The notes: a model not told the origin generated them from the sequence alone. A DNA stretch of 64,000 bases from Terana coerulea (GCA_024811115.1 JAKOGH010000776.1:434001-498000); one strand, 5' to 3'; positions 33,428-46,056 are shown, numbered from the stretch's first letter. Translations and numbers: made by a program.

Positions 33428-36280
33428 ATGTCTGCCACACCTGCAAATGTGAAAGTGTTCGTTTGTCCCCCTTCTTTGTCCTTCATCTGCTCATGCATCG
33501 TTCGTCACGTTATCAATTAGACTAACGGTCGGCTCAGCAGCAGGAGCTATTCGAGAGCTATTCGCCAAGGTTCAAGCCATAGACGCAAAGCACGGCAAGT
33601 TTGACCTTGTCCTGTGCACCGGGGACTTCTTTGGACCACCGAAGGATGAAGATGCATATTCAGAGGAGGATGAGATAGTGCAGCTGTTGAACGGGTCGCT
33701 TGACGGTACGTGTTGCTTATTTGAGAGATAATAACGTGGGCTAAACAGCATACAGCACCTCTGGAGTGCTTCATTATGCAGGGCGAGCACCCATTACCCT
33801 CACCGGTTATTGAGAAATTTGCGAAGACTGGTGGACAGTTGGCCAAGAATGTATTCTTACTCCGTGCGTGCCTTGCCCACTCAGCTGGCAGACGAGCTTA
33901 CAGCCAAGGAAATGCTAGACAAGTCGGGGTTGATGACCACAGCTCACGGTCTGCGTATCGCCTGCCTCGGCGGTATATACGATGCAAACCTCTATGCCGC
34001 TTCCGACTCTGTGCATGTACGCCAGCAATTGACCACTCCCCATCCCTACCCCGGAACTGAACGTTTCTTACAGGGCTTCCCGTCGCCATTCTTTTCAATG
34101 CCACAACAGTCGAAAAGCTGCTTGCGAACACCATGACCAAGTCCCCCGCTCCAGCCGCCTCAACGAAATCAACCTCCAACTACAATTCATTAGCATCCAT
34201 TGCATCCTCGACCCTACCTTCCACCTCACAACACATCGACATCCTGCTCACCAACACGTTCCCGTCATCCATCACTGCCTTCTCCGCCGCTCCTCTTCCT
34301 GCACCACCATCAGCCTTTCCCCCGCCAGGAACAGATGCAGAACCCGTTGCTGAAGTCGTGAAGAAGACAAGACCAAGATACCACTTTGTGAGTGGCGGAG
34401 GACCGAACGTCGACGACGTGCCTATGTTTTGGGAGCGGGAACCAATCGTATGGGACAATGAGAGTGGGAGGGTGATGCGGTTCGTAAGCCTGGGCAGCTT
34501 CGGACGCATACCCGCAAGCGGGAAAAAGCAGCGTGTACGCTTTCTTTGTGCATTACTCAAAACTAGCTATTTACTGTGCATATATCCAGTGGTTCTACGC
34601 TTTTAGCATCGCACCACTTACGCCAACAACTCCACCACAACCTCGACCTGCCAACGCGACGAAGAATCCGTTTACTGAACGACTGCCACATGGGCAAAAG
34701 CGCGATCTACAGCAAATGGACAGCGGTGAGGACTTCAGGTGGGGTGGGAATGGCGCAGTGGACCGAGGGAACAAGAGACAGAGAAACGGTGAGGGCTTAT
34801 GCATTTTAAGGCGAGATATGCTAATATGATGCATCCGCACAGATGGAGAACCTGGCAAGCCGCCAGCGGGCTATAAGTGTAAGATCTGCGAATCGCCGGA
34901 CGTATGTCATTCTGTTTCAATTTACACAGCGGTGACTCACGACTACTCTGTTTCACAGCACTTCATTCAAGACTGCCCGGATCGCTCGAAGCCGCCAGAG
35001 CATTACATTTGCAAAGTGTGCAAAGAAGTAGGTCGCGAATCTATCTGCAATGCATTTATCTGTCTTTTTGCGCGCATATAGTCAGCTTATCCGTTGAACA
35101 TGCATATATCCGCCAAGGACCTTTCACGCCGAGAATATACTGACGAATTGTATGACAGCCAGGCCATTTCGTTCGTGACTGTCCGACGCGACACGCTGTC
35201 GGCGATACAGGCGGCAAGAAGCCCCGGGAAGGCTACGTCTGCCGTGCATGCGGAAGCGAGCTGCATTACATCCAGGACTGCCCTGTTGCAAGTCAACAGC
35301 AAGGTGGAAGAGGCGAGCGTGGCGGGCGAGGTAGGGGGCCTGTCAAGGAGATTTCGAGTACGTGTTTTTACATCATGTGATCTTGAACGGGACTAATGCT
35401 AGCTGTAGCGGACGAGTGCTGGTTTTGCTTGTCAAACCCGAGTCTCGCGTACGTCGTCCGTTATCTTTTTCTCGCTTTCAACTCAAAACACGAGCAGAAA
35501 ACACCTTATTGTGTCCATCGGAAGCGAATGCTATGTCACGCTGCCAAAAGGCCAAATCCCGCCGACGCATGATGCCCTGGCAAGGCATCCGAAAGCAAAG
35601 CTCCCTGGAGTGCCCGGCGGCGGGCATGTGTTGATCGTGCCGATTACGCACTACCCGACATACGCGATGATACCCGCCGACTTGAAGCACGGCATCGTAG
35701 ATGAAACGGAAAAGTGCGTGCATATCCTTGACTTTTGTCGAAACAGTTCTTCAACGCAATACAGATACAAAAAGCGCTGCATGCGCTGTACGCCAAACAT
35801 CACGCCCACCCGGTCGCCTTCGAGGTTGGGCGCCGCTCGCAAAAGGGTGGGCACGCGCACGTCCAGATCGTGCCCGTCCCACGTTCCATCTCAGCAGACG
35901 CCATTGCCGACGCCTTCAAGGTGGAAGGCGAACGCCTGCGTATCGACTTCGAATTCGAGGACAGTGAAGCGGGCGGGACAGAAGAGGCGGGCGAGCGGGG
36001 ATATTTCCGCGTAGAGCTCCCCGATGGACGGAGGATTGTGCATTGGCTGAAGGATGGTGTACCATTCGGTGTACAATTTGGCAGGTAAGATGGACTGTCA
36101 CCTTTCACTATACCGAGGAGATGGCGTGCTAATGCTCTCTGTCACAGACAAGTACTTGTGTCCCTGCTGGGTATACCTGAACGGTTTGACTGGAAGGAGT
36201 GCGTGCAGTCAGACGAGCAGGACAGAGAGGATGCACAGGCGTTCAAGACCGCATTTGCGCCCTTCGATCCATCGCTGTAA
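33428..36280 (+). CDS. DRN1: Lariat-debranching-associated protein Drn1/CWF19L1, with three zinc knuckles
   Basis: CwfJ-family protein of RNA metabolism (Drn1 works with the lariat-debranching enzyme Dbr1). The N-terminal metallophosphoesterase-like domain shows VLTVGSAAGAIRELFAK, LVLCTGDFFGPP, MQGEHPLPSP and TTAHGLRIACLGGIYDANLY. Three CCHC knuckles follow, each split by introns: CKICESPDHFIQDCP, CKVCKEPGHFVRDCP and CRACGSELHYIQDCP. Then come CwfJ domain 1 (ECWFCLSNPSL, HLIVSIG, GGHVLIVPITHYPTYAM) and domain 2 (GGHAHVQIVPVP, PFGVQFGRQVLVSLLGIPER). About nine introns. Two apparent one-base losses: TTTT at 34,092-34,095 (needed for FFFNATTVEKLL) and AAAAA at 35,769-35,773 (needed for KYKKALHALYAKHH). 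Stop at 36,278. Confidence 0.88.
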
Positions 36281-36360
36281 AATCTTGAGTAGGGTGTGCT
36301 CTATTATATATGCGTCTATTATATCTACATACTTTTCTACATATTTGAAAAGCCCAAAAG

Positions 36361-37957
36361 CTAGATCCAACGAACGATGTTCCTGTTCAAGCCGCCCATC
36401 CAGTAAGGCTGGAGAACCTTCGGCAGATTCAGGCCTGTAACTTGGCCTTGTTCGTCAAAGATTGCACCGTTTTCGAGCAGCGCAACGATCAGTCGGGGCA
36501 CCGCTACAGCCGTTCCATTTAACGTATGCGCGAAAGGAAGACTCGCTGACGGCTTCACGAGCGTATGCCGGATGTGTAGGCGGCGCGCTTGATAATCGGT
36601 GCAGTTCGATGTAGATGAGATTTCGCCCCACGTCCCACGGCCGGGCATCCATGCCTCCATGTCGTACTTCCGGTACGCCGACGCTCCGAGCTCCTCTGTG
36701 GGCATGTCAAGCACCCTAAAGGATGTGTTAGCGGCGTTTAATATAGTGCACAAGTACGAGGATCATGTGCGCACCTGAATGTCAACCCAAGGCTCTCAAA
36801 AATATCCTTCTGCAACGCGCCCATCTCCTCCATAACTGCCGCGCTCTGCTCCTCCGTACACACCACGAATAGCTCCAGCTTCGTGAACTGATGCACTCGG
36901 TACAGTCCACGCGTATCCGCACTCATGGCACCGACTTCAGGGCGGAAGGCACGTCCCAGACCGGCGACCTTCGCTGGGAGTTCCGTCGAAGGTATGATCT
37001 TGTTGGCAAACATCCCCGCAAGCGGTATCTCCGCCGTCCCAGCGAGCACAAGGTCCGCACCTTTCCGCCTGCGAGCCAACGGCCTCAAGGGGATTCACGG
37101 TCCGAGACATAGTACATCTGCGCCGCCGCACCCGCGTCCGCATCGTCCTCGCCCTCTTTCGGGCGCGGCTGGAACCCACAGCGGTACGCCACGTCCGCGC
37201 GCACGACGTCCGGCGTACACACCGGCTTGAAGCCACGCTGCATCGCGCGGCCCAGCGCGTAGTTCGTCAGCGCCATCTCGAGGAGCGCGCCCTCGTTCAG
37301 GAGGTAGTACCACGAGTTCCCGCTCACGAGCGCGCCGGTCTCCAGGTCCACTAGCGTGAGGGCCTTCCCGACCGCGACGTGGTCCCGCTTCGGGTCGGCG
37401 TCCAGCGGCGGCGGACCGTGTGTGGAGAGGATCTTGGCGTGCTCCTCCGTGCCGACAGGGACATCCGGGTGCGTGTCGTTCGGTACGCGTAGGGCGAGAC
37501 GGTGCAGCCTACTGTCGACGTCCGCGAGCGTAGATTCCAGCTCCTTGGTTTTCGCCTTCAATGGCTTTGCCTCTGCTGCCGTCGCCTTGATGAGCTCTTT
37601 GTCCTTCGGGTTTTGCTTGATACGCTCTCCGATTTGGGACTGTTTATACCGTGTGCCGTCCAACTCCCGTGCCACCTCTTTCCGCTCGTGATACAAGCTT
37701 GCGATACTCTGCAGCGCGTCCGGAGGTAACGGTGCCTTTCGTACGGCAGCATTGCGTGCTTTGGCATCGACGTTGTCCGAGAGGTCGCCATAGTTTAGCC
37801 TTGGCGGCGGAAGACCGGATGAGTAGTTCGTGAAATAGCGTCTGTGGAGTATGGCTTTGAGGTCAATCGTATCACATTGTGGCAGCGGCGAGCAGTAATC
37901 CTCACCAGTGCGTGAGGGACTACGTTGGATTGGTCGTAGCCATAGTCTTGCAAACAT
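36361..37957 (-). CDS. DIA4: Seryl-tRNA synthetase, mitochondrial type
   Basis: Charges tRNA-Ser. Start chosen at 37957 ([13 protein letters not shown]), whose Arg-rich N-terminus suits mitochondrial import; an in-frame Met at 38089 is possible. Coiled-coil tRNA-binding arm around [18 protein letters not shown] to [18 protein letters not shown]. Class II catalytic domain: [31 protein letters not shown], motif 2 [20 protein letters not shown] with [26 protein letters not shown], and motif 3 [18 protein letters not shown]. One intron near 36,715-36,772. At 37,089-37,092 (GGGG on the plus strand) one base is missing; adding it joins YYVSDRESP to [17 protein letters not shown]. Stop at 36,361. 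Confidence 0.88.
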
Positions 37958-38089
37958 TTGCACGGCTAACGGAATGTATTGGTACCTAACTAGTTTTGTT
38001 GGTGGTGGTAGAAGTAGTTCAACCTCGAGCTCACATCGTGCGCTTATTTCGTCGCACGCAAGACGCTTCCTGACGCTTCCGACAGTCAC

Positions 38090-38397
38090 GAAAAGTAGAA
38101 ATGTAAGTACGCAGGATATTGATTACGAGGTACAAAGCAGATTGTTAGGAAAAGACTGGAGAATTGGGAAATGGAGTGAACGTGGTTAGTTGGGAATAAA
38201 CATCAAACGAGGTATGTAAATAATGATACAATAATGGTCCTGTGGGGTAGAACACCAAGCCTTGTAGTTATGCGAACAGCAGCTTCTAGCACAGGTCGTT
38301 GCAACATAGGTATGCGTGATGAAACGTAAATATGAACTAAACTAGAATATATCATCAGCGAAAGAGAAAGAAAAGGATGAAGTGAGAACGTACAGGA
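38090..38397. other. Intergenic, no gene seen
   Basis: This A/T-rich gap of about 308 bases holds the promoter of SerRS and the 3' flank of the Ser-rich gene, both on the minus strand. No RNA gene was recognised. Confidence 0.45.
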
Positions 38398-40313
38398 TCA
38401 GACTCCCCACTCCTCCCCCACGCTCCCGCCCATCCCCGAATTCCTCGGCGCCCACTGTGCACCCCGTACGAGCCTCTCCTCCTGCCTCGCATATATTGGC
38501 ACTGCGCTCACGCTCGACGGCGCAGGTCCAATTAACCAGCTCCACCAGGGACTCGCACCGTCGCTCGAGTCGCCATCCACCGCCTTGCCCTTCCCCTTGC
38601 CCCTCGACTTCGACCGCGATCTCGTCCGCAGCGTGGATTTGTCCTTGCTCCCTTTGCCCGTGTCCGGCGGTTCGAAGAACGACACCCTGTTCGGCGTGTT
38701 CCTCCCGGAGCTCGAGATGCCAATTGCATCTGACACGCTCTGCCAGCTGCTGCTTATTGACAACGCAGGCGACGCCGGGATGGGCGTCGGAGGCGCAGAC
38801 CGTCCGCTCTTGCCTTTCAGGGCAGACTGTCTTGGAGGGCTTGGTGGGCGAGTAGACATCGTGTGGCGTGGCTTCGTGAACAGCCGTGAGACGCTGGCTG
38901 TCGCGGTAGACGCGTCTGCGGTAGCGGCCACAGGAGGAGGCTTGAGGAAGGACGGAAGCGCGGCTTCCTTCTGCTTTTGCTTCTCTTGTGATCGAGGATG
39001 GGTATCGAGGATGTTACGAAGATATGAGACGGAGCGCGCGGCATGCAGATCTTCAGACGACTCTGAACTTGACGCTGACGGAAGTTCAAGGATAGGAGGG
39101 GTGTCCCAGATACGTCTTGATGACGATGGGGAGCGGTTCGAGGACTCCACGCTCGGAGAACGCGACGCGGGAGCTGTGCATGGTGATCTTGACTGCCGTG
39201 GTCTGCGAGTAGCTCCAGAGGTGCTTGTGCTTGCAGAGCCGCGACGGGTCACGGTCCTGAACGAGGACGATGGCGAGCCAGTAACAGAGTTACCGCCAGA
39301 TGACGGTCTTGTCATGGAAGAGAGGACGTCGATAGCTCGTTTTGAACTGAGGGACGAGCTAGGTAAGTCGGTTTCCGACCCTATGGAATGCAAAGGAGGG
39401 GCCTGCGGCTGGTAAAGCTGGTATCGGTGGGTAACGGTGTTGCGGCTGGACGGCTCGAAGAGCGCATTCCAAGAGTTGCGGGAAGAATAATCGAGGAGGG
39501 GTCATCAGAGGAGTCTACATACATTGTGATCGCCCTTGGAGCAGGCGCGACGAGGGCATTACGGCCATGAGCAGAAAGGTTGAGATTCGCATTGCGAATG
39601 TCTAATGAGGGTCTTCTGCGGTGTGTGCCAGAGATACGATCTCCCATGGTGGAGAGTGAACTCGACGCCGGGAGGCTACGACTTGTGCTCGCTTCCTCCG
39701 GAAGCACGACCCCTAGCAGAGGCTGTCTGCTAGAGCTCGGCTCGCCTCCTTCATCGTCAAAAAGCCCCTCTACTCCTGCAGATATCTGATCCAAGTCTGC
39801 CTTCCAGGTGCTATCGCTGCTGATCCTTGCAGACAGGTTACGCGCATGTGTTTCAAGGGACGATTCTCCCTGGGAATCGCCTGATAGGACGTTATTGAGC
39901 GTTGCCTGGGTGGATATGGACGACTGCAAAAGGACGTTGGACATCTCCAGAGCGTGTACGCTGCGAGCAAGTAGCGAGTCGAGGTATGGGTCCGTCGAAG
40001 CACTGCGTCTTCCTTTGCTGCGAGACGAGCTTTGTAGGCGTCTGGGTCTTCTTGGTGGCGAAGTGAGAGGTCCAGAGGGCAGAGGAGGTGCGTACAGGAT
40101 CTGATCGTCCGCGTCCGTATCTGTGTCCTCGTCTGCCTCTTCTGCACTGTCCGAATATTCTGGTGGGAGATCTGAGGGGTCGTCGACCAGTGCGACGGGT
40201 CGCTGCCAAGTGGGGGAGGTATAAACTGGCAAGGTGGTTACTGTGGTATCGGAGGAGAGCCGCAGGGCGGATATTCGTTTGCGGTGGACCCTCCGGGTCG
40301 GTGGCGAGTTCAT
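38398..40313 (-). CDS. Serine-rich, probably disordered protein of unknown function
   Basis: Single-exon reading of about 640 residues, starting MNSPPTRRVHRKRISAL. It begins with an acidic stretch (EEADEDTDTDADDQ), then a short helical block with SLLARSVHALEMSNVLLQSS, and the remainder is dominated by Ser, Pro and Arg. A C-terminal segment has RVSFFEPPDTGKG, a Lys/Arg/Gly patch and SPWWSWLIGPAPSSVSAVP, the only clearly hydrophobic part, near the end. At 39,398-39,401 (GGGG, plus strand) one base appears missing; adding it joins SRRPPLHSIG into one frame. No known domain was recognised; likely a conserved basidiomycete hypothetical protein. The reverse strand shows long shadow ORFs due to composition. 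Confidence 0.65.
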
Positions 40314-41002
40314 GGTGAAATATCGAGGTGTGGGCGTTCGCCCCGAGTCAGAACGGGGCCGGATGATTGGTGCAGGTTAGAGTAAGGTCATGGGCAAGTG
40401 GAAAGATATACGCAGCAAGTGCATGCGGTCACGATTGCGACAAAGGAGACAGGCTCGGCTCAGCCGAGCATTTGCGGCGCTACCGCTGCTGTCGGGGATT
40501 AAACAATTCGATACAAAGCTCTTAGCGGAGCTAAACACTGATCATTGGTAATCAGTACTTTTCAAAGGCCGAAAGCCTCCCTTCAGAGCACCTTCAGAGC
40601 ACCAGCCTCAAGTCTGCCTCGAGGTTCACTCGAGTTATCAAGGTGTCCTACGCACCGCCTCACCATGAGGATCATCGTGTTGAACGCTTCATTCTGCAAG
40701 ATCTGCTTCACACAAACTACTGCCGTCTGTGCTGATGTACGCGGTCAATTGCAAGAAACGCGGACGCAGTCATACAGAAGGAAGGTTTGCCGGACCGGAT
40801 AGAAGGATGCTGTGTAGATGACTCCACGGTGTACGTACGCGCGCACAAAGATTTCATTTGTCGTGTATGCATACAGTAGTTTGGTACCTGAAAACGGGCA
40901 GCCTAGGCCTACGAGCAAGAGTCGTTCACGGCGCCGCTGTGGTGACTGCGTAGTAGAGCGCATTGAAGTACGCCCAAGGGGCTATGAAACTTTACTTTAA
41001 CG
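40314..41002. other. Intergenic, no gene seen
   Basis: This 689-base gap holds the promoter of the Ser-rich gene at its left and the 3' flank of the lipase gene at its right. No ORF longer than about 85 codons has protein-like composition. Confidence 0.45.
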
Positions 41003-42650
41003 TCAAGCGCGACACGAAGCTAAAGGGTACACACTGTGATTGGACATATTGGTCGGCACAACCAGTATCGGCGGCCTGGGATGCGTATTTCTCTCAGAGC
41101 GCAGCGCGACAGGCAAATCCGTCTCCGAAACCTGATATCCGTGGTCGAGGTGCACGAATTTTGGGTCGGTAATGAGTACGGGTGGAACCAAGCCCACTGG
41201 GTCGTCCAAGCAAAGAATGCGCCAAGACTGTCCTTCGTGTTCGTCCGTCGCCAGCTCGAAGACGTCTCCAAAATCTGCAAGGCCGAAGCGTGGGCAGCCG
41301 AAGCTGTAAAGGTCACGCAGCAAGACTGTTGGTGGCGAGCGAAGTGGTGCAATAGGCCCGTCATTGTACAGCCGCAGAAGCTCCGCATAGAATAGGGATG
41401 CATATGAGGCTCCCAGAGAGTGGCCCTATGGGAATATGACCCACTGTATCCCAGATATAGAAAGCGAGCGGCTTACTGTTAGGTGCATTCGAACAGGAGC
41501 TGTCGCAACAGCTTGTATACGCTCCATGATGACTGCGCACACAACATGCTTGATGTAGTCTACTCACAAGTGAGTATTGTTCAGTTGAAATGGGCGGGGA
41601 TACTCACCAAAGGGCACTTGCCCATCCAACTTCTTGAAAGGTTCGAACAGCGTGGCGTAGACGCCATGGGAGACATGTGTATTCCATACGTGGTCATCTT
41701 TGCCATGCACCGGAACATAATGCAAGTCAACAAGAAGCTCTTGCCATGACTCGATATGCGTTCCCTGTGCTAGACATCAGTTCGGCCACGACCCAGGCAC
41801 GGTAGTGCAAACGTACCTTGAAGACCAGTCCGATGAAAGGGTTTCCGGGGTTGGCGTTAAAGAAAACTCCACAGAAGGGCCCGTCCAGCGTCGGATCCGA
41901 GTCCGGAGCATCCTATCACAACGCGAATAAGCACTTCAGCGGCAAACGCCTCACTATCGTAGGCACCTGCATAAGGTCTTGACATTTTGTCAGTGATGAC
42001 GGCGCGAAGTAATGCATCGGAGCAGCGTAACATACCGCATATAGTCGCATAATGCATGTCTGGACCCCACAGTGCTGCCTGCGTTGGGTTTAGGATAACT
42101 GTGAAGACATTACAGTAGAGACGCACAATCTTCTGAATCTCCGCGTCGGACCACTCTAGTAGCTTGATAGCGTCATCATCCCGGCCGTCGCGAGCAGCTT
42201 CCGCGGCTTGTAAAACGCTCGGCCAGTCTCTATAACGTGTAATTGAGCGATGTGTCCTCGAAACTTCACGCCTTGGACGGACCGAAGATACATAGCAGCA
42301 GATTCCAGGAAGGCATAGAGGGTGATCTTCCAGTCGATGTCTTTTCTGGACCAGCACGACGGTTCAGGGTATTCTTCACTGCATCGAAAGGTACGCACCA
42401 TACCCTCCTGTTGCACCTGTAGAACGATGGGTAAACTGGGGGCTGTGCTAGAATGGAGCGCACCTTTCGCTATAGCAGCAGCAATCTCGACCTCCGCCTT
42501 TTTGCTCCAGGTCTCCATCCAATGATAATACGACGGTGCTTCCCAGGGTATTCGAATTGGCTTGAATTGCTTAGGTGGGGGTGCTGAGGCCTTCAAGGTC
42601 TTCAGCTGTCGCCGACGAAGGTCCGATTTGAGCTGTTCCACCCACGACAT
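41003..42650 (-). CDS. Class 3 lipase-like alpha/beta hydrolase
   Basis: Predicted serine hydrolase of the fungal lipase_3 family, about 430 residues. The first exon starts MSWVEQLKSDLRRRQ (42650); an N-terminal region of unknown role follows. Then PFCGVFFNANPGNPFIGLVF and GTHIESWQELLVDL (lipase_3 start), SHGVYATLFEPF, and the nucleophile elbow LTGHSLGASYASLFYAELL, whose T-GHSLG junction is formed by splicing out about 50 nt near 41,440-41,490. YSFGCPRFG and LCLDDPVGLVPP supply the catalytic Asp region, and NMSNHSVYPL a candidate His. Introns are also seen near 41,577-41,620 and 41,767-41,816. The frame around 42,200-42,240 and the splice near 41,900-41,950 are not resolved. No secretion signal is evident, so it is probably intracellular. 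Confidence 0.72.
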
Positions 42651-43702
42651 GGCAAAGATCACGGAGCCGTTTCAGCGGAATGAAGGCACACAGTACTGGC
42701 AGGTTCTGTGGAGGTGGGAAGGAGGGAATGGAGGTATATATACTGCTCGGAGACAAATGCTGTCAGTCATGGAAGGCATGGGGAAGGCGGGCGTGGTGTA
42801 CCGAGGTCATACCACCAGATCCGGCCAGGCCAAACGCGCAGACACAGGCATACGATCGGAGCAAGGCAAAGTTGGAAGGCGCATCCTGGGTGCTCGTGGA
42901 ATCGCACCGTTGAGCTTTGGTCGAACTAGCAACTGTGCCGTTCACTTAGACAGGACCTTTAGAGGAGAAAACATCGTCAATTGAAAGTACTACATCAATA
43001 CACACAGGACACTAAGAAAAGCAGACATGTATGCGTTATGGTTTGACTAAACCGTCAAAGCGACATAGTCGCGATGTACGGCAAGTACAGGAATATAACG
43101 CCCCTCTACCGTCCTACGTCGACCTCCCAGGCGAATCAACACCCTGTGAAGGGAGGACTCAGCCTTAACGGAAGGGAGCAAGACAGCAGAGCTCGGTCTC
43201 GTGAGCACCCCGAAGAGCACCTCGCTCCGTCGACCAGAATTTGAACGTCACCAGAAGAACAAACCTCTGTGCCAACGACGGCTAACGCTTCCGACGGTCG
43301 AGCGGACACTGGAGGTTGACGAAGAGAAAGTTCTGCGCTTATATATCCTCGGCCAGACGGAGATCAATCGGAGCTTGAATATAGGCTCGCGTGGAAGTCG
43401 CGTGCGCTCACTGCAGTGCGACGCGACCGCGACCGCCATCAACCCACCCGAAATGCGCTTGCGTGCGGCGAACATGATTCCACACTTATACCCCTTTCCC
43501 TATACGCCGTCACTGGAAAATAACAGCGCTAGTTGCACTCCTACCAAAACACATTTCTTTGCTGTTTCTGAACGTTGAACGGGAATTCCTCCGCCGTAAA
43601 GTCGATTCGGTGACAGCTATCCCGGTAAGCCTCAGCCTGTTTGCTTTACTGGGAGTATACTAACGCATTCAATAGGTTCACAATACGCGAATCGAGTGTT
43701 AT
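42651..43702. other. Divergent spacer lipase/unknown protein, 1.05 kb
   Basis: Longest gene-free stretch outside the accessory block. The left end carries the lipase promoter. ORFs up to 140 codons exist on the plus strand but show no domain, no splice-supported extension and no conserved composition. Nothing else was recognised. Confidence 0.4.
42735..42742 (-). promoter_or_regulatory. TATA box of the lipase gene
   Basis: TATATATA lies about 85-92 bases upstream of the proposed lipase start at 42650. Confidence 0.45.
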
Positions 43703-45642
43703 GTCTGTCGAGCTTGCAGCCCGCTCCTTGAGCGAAATCCCGAACAACCCCTGGCAAGATGACTGCAAACGCGTCATCGACGAAGCCACATCCCTAACTG
43801 GGTAACTTGAATTAGACAACCAGTAATAAAAATGTCGTTGAGTTGCAAATTTGTGCGCTGATAAATACGCAGGGCAGTCGCCAGCGTTCTCAATAACGGA
43901 AATCCAGACTTCCTGTGCGCTCTCGCAGGGTACATTCGAATACACAGTTCCCTCGACTCTGGGAACGAGAGCGTAATAAATGCGGTTCTGTCTAAAGCTA
44001 TTGACAGATCGAATTTTGACCAGAATGACGGCGAAACCTGGAGGTCCAGAAGAGATGGAAAGCCCAGCTCTAACTTCGTGCGGGTTCAGAACCTCTTACA
44101 AGTCTGCCTAGACTCAGAGTATGTAGCATCCACGACCGCTGTTATCCAGAAGGTGTCAGATATCTCCTCCATTTCAATCGTTTCCGCGGAAAAACGTGCC
44201 AGGACGGTTATGCTCCCTGTGCTAGCCTTTTCTCCTCCAGCATCTTCATGCAAGGCCCGATACCGGTGTCTCGCTCGATGCCCTGTAGGAGCTTAGTCGG
44301 ACCGGATGCACAACATACGTGAGGTCTGTCGCGAAGGAAAAGAAGCGGAGCAAGCTTACAGTCACGAAGTGGTCAACCTCTTCAGTTGTGCCACCCTGCC
44401 CCAAGGTCGAGAGTTCCTCGCAAGGTGCGAGACGAGATTTCGATGACACGTTCACCTAACTTAGCAATCAATTTATTCCTAGCTTCCTCCCTCGTCTACC
44501 CACGATTAGCCTGCGCGAGGAGAGTCTGGCCGCCTTCCTAGATGGGCTGCATGAAAAGCGGGCCGAGCTTTCCACGCAACTCAACAGCAACGAGTTCAAC
44601 ATCGACGATCTCATCACTTCGCTAGCCGTGCGCTACGCTACGATACCCCCGTATTGTCAGAATACAGCATCATTGGCCGAATGGATCGCTTCATTCGCAT
44701 CCAAGCTATCGACGCTATTTGGCTGCTTCTCGAGTACGTTTTGACCAAAGAGCGCTTGAGAAGCGTCAACTGCTCGGATATACGAACTATACCCTCTCCA
44801 TGGTCAAGACGGGCGTTTGAATACAGCCAGGAAGACATCCGCGGTCCTCCTGGAAAACAGTATCCTTACGCACTGGACACAGTTGCACCTTTACCTCCCA
44901 TGATACGCGAACTCGCAGAAAAGTACGCTCTGGGAGGACAGCTGGACAAGGCGTACCGTATGATTTTTCTCGCATGGGTGCGGGATCTCATGGGCCCACT
45001 GCCGGTCCCAGACGACGCATGGAAGGAAGCGATGGCGGGCGTCACGCACTGGGAATGCGATGACGACTGTCCGTATTGCCACGAACTCGCACATTGGTTC
45101 CGGGACATACAGAGCACGGAGCAATCTGTGACGATGGAGTTCGACTGCAAGGACGACCGAGAGCACGTCACTGAATCCTTAGAAATTTTCGCCTCGGAGG
45201 CGGCTACTTGGAAAACGCGCCAGTCGTCGGGTGTCATGTTGGGCCATAAGACGGTGTTGACGGTACGCTGCGTCGAAGCCAGAGGTTCCCATGGTTTTGC
45301 TGAGTATGATGTTGCAGATTAGAAAGAACGATCTCCTCATGGTATATCCTAAATGGCAAAAGCACTGTGACCAAGGGCGCACAATGCTGAAATCTATCGC
45401 GCCTACGCTTGCGGATGGGAAACGTGTTTTCGGAGATGCTTACCAGGAGGTCTTCAAAGGGCTGAACCTGAAGCTCGGCCCCAAGCAGCATCCGCAGGCC
45501 GCGTCTGCCGTAACTGCCTCTGGTTTCTTCAGCTGCCTCCGCAGATAAAAGTCGGCCAGCTGAAGCTTCGTCGTCGCAGACAGCAGCGACTGGCGATCTG
45601 CAGCCTCCCATGGCGAAGAGATTTAAGCACTCTCATTCATAA
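43703..45642 (+). CDS. Unknown protein with a C-x2-C-x3-H motif
   Basis: Predicted protein of about 550 residues, not recognised. Starts MSVELAARSLSEIPNNPWQD; an intron (about 43,801-43,871) joins SLTG to AVASVLNNGNPDF. Helix-rich segments follow (FVRVQNLLQVCLDSEYV, LAAFLDGLHEKRAELSTQL, FNIDDLITSLAVRYATIPPY, LAEWIASFASKLSTLFGC). The fourth part has PPMIRELAEKYALGGQLDKA, then THWECDDDCPYCHELAHWF, a possible metal-binding or redox patch. A last exon begins near 45,311 and contains VYPKWQKHCDQGRTMLKS. The uncorrected frame stops at 45,546; in a shifted frame a Ser/Ala tail ends KRFKHSHS at 45,642, which looks like a natural nuclear-type C-terminus. Frame uncertainty also exists near 44,227. Possibly a basidiomycete-specific protein. 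Confidence 0.5.
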
Positions 45643-46056
45643 AATCCGGTATATCTTCGATTATTAGAACCTTCACTACCTACGGACTTGTCCGTTCTGT
45701 ACTCGCCGAGACCGTGTACAGCCTTATACACTCAGTGCTCTGACTATTTCATGTATTTATCCGAGGCGTTTCAGTGGCACTTTCCTTCAGCGAGCCAATC
45801 ACACGCCGAGTTCACGCACGTTCGTCCCCGTCCATCCACATAAAGCAAGTCGCAGAAACGCAGGCACACGACCAGAGAGCGATGAATTCTATTACGACGT
45901 AGAGCACGACCCGGAAGTCCCTCTTCTACCACCACCACCACCACCTACACCCACAGAGACATGCTGAATCAGAACAACGACAAAACCGAAAGCGACGAGA
46001 AAGACAAGGGGTAAAATCCGGTGGACCAAAGTAAAGTGAAAGTCCATGATAGAGAT
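45643..46056. other. Convergent spacer, no gene seen
   Basis: Two genes end into this 414-base stretch. It has a run of CCA/CAC codon-like repeats (about 45,925-45,955) on the plus strand but no supported gene. Confidence 0.4.

Noticed and set aside
38585..39415. Plus-strand ORF of 276 codons opposite the Ser-rich gene
   Set aside because: Its boundaries mirror the minus-strand gene and it has no domain; composition shadow.
42562..42984. Plus-strand ORF of 140 codons over the lipase 5' end
   Set aside because: Overlaps the first lipase exon and its TATA region on the other strand; no protein-like features.
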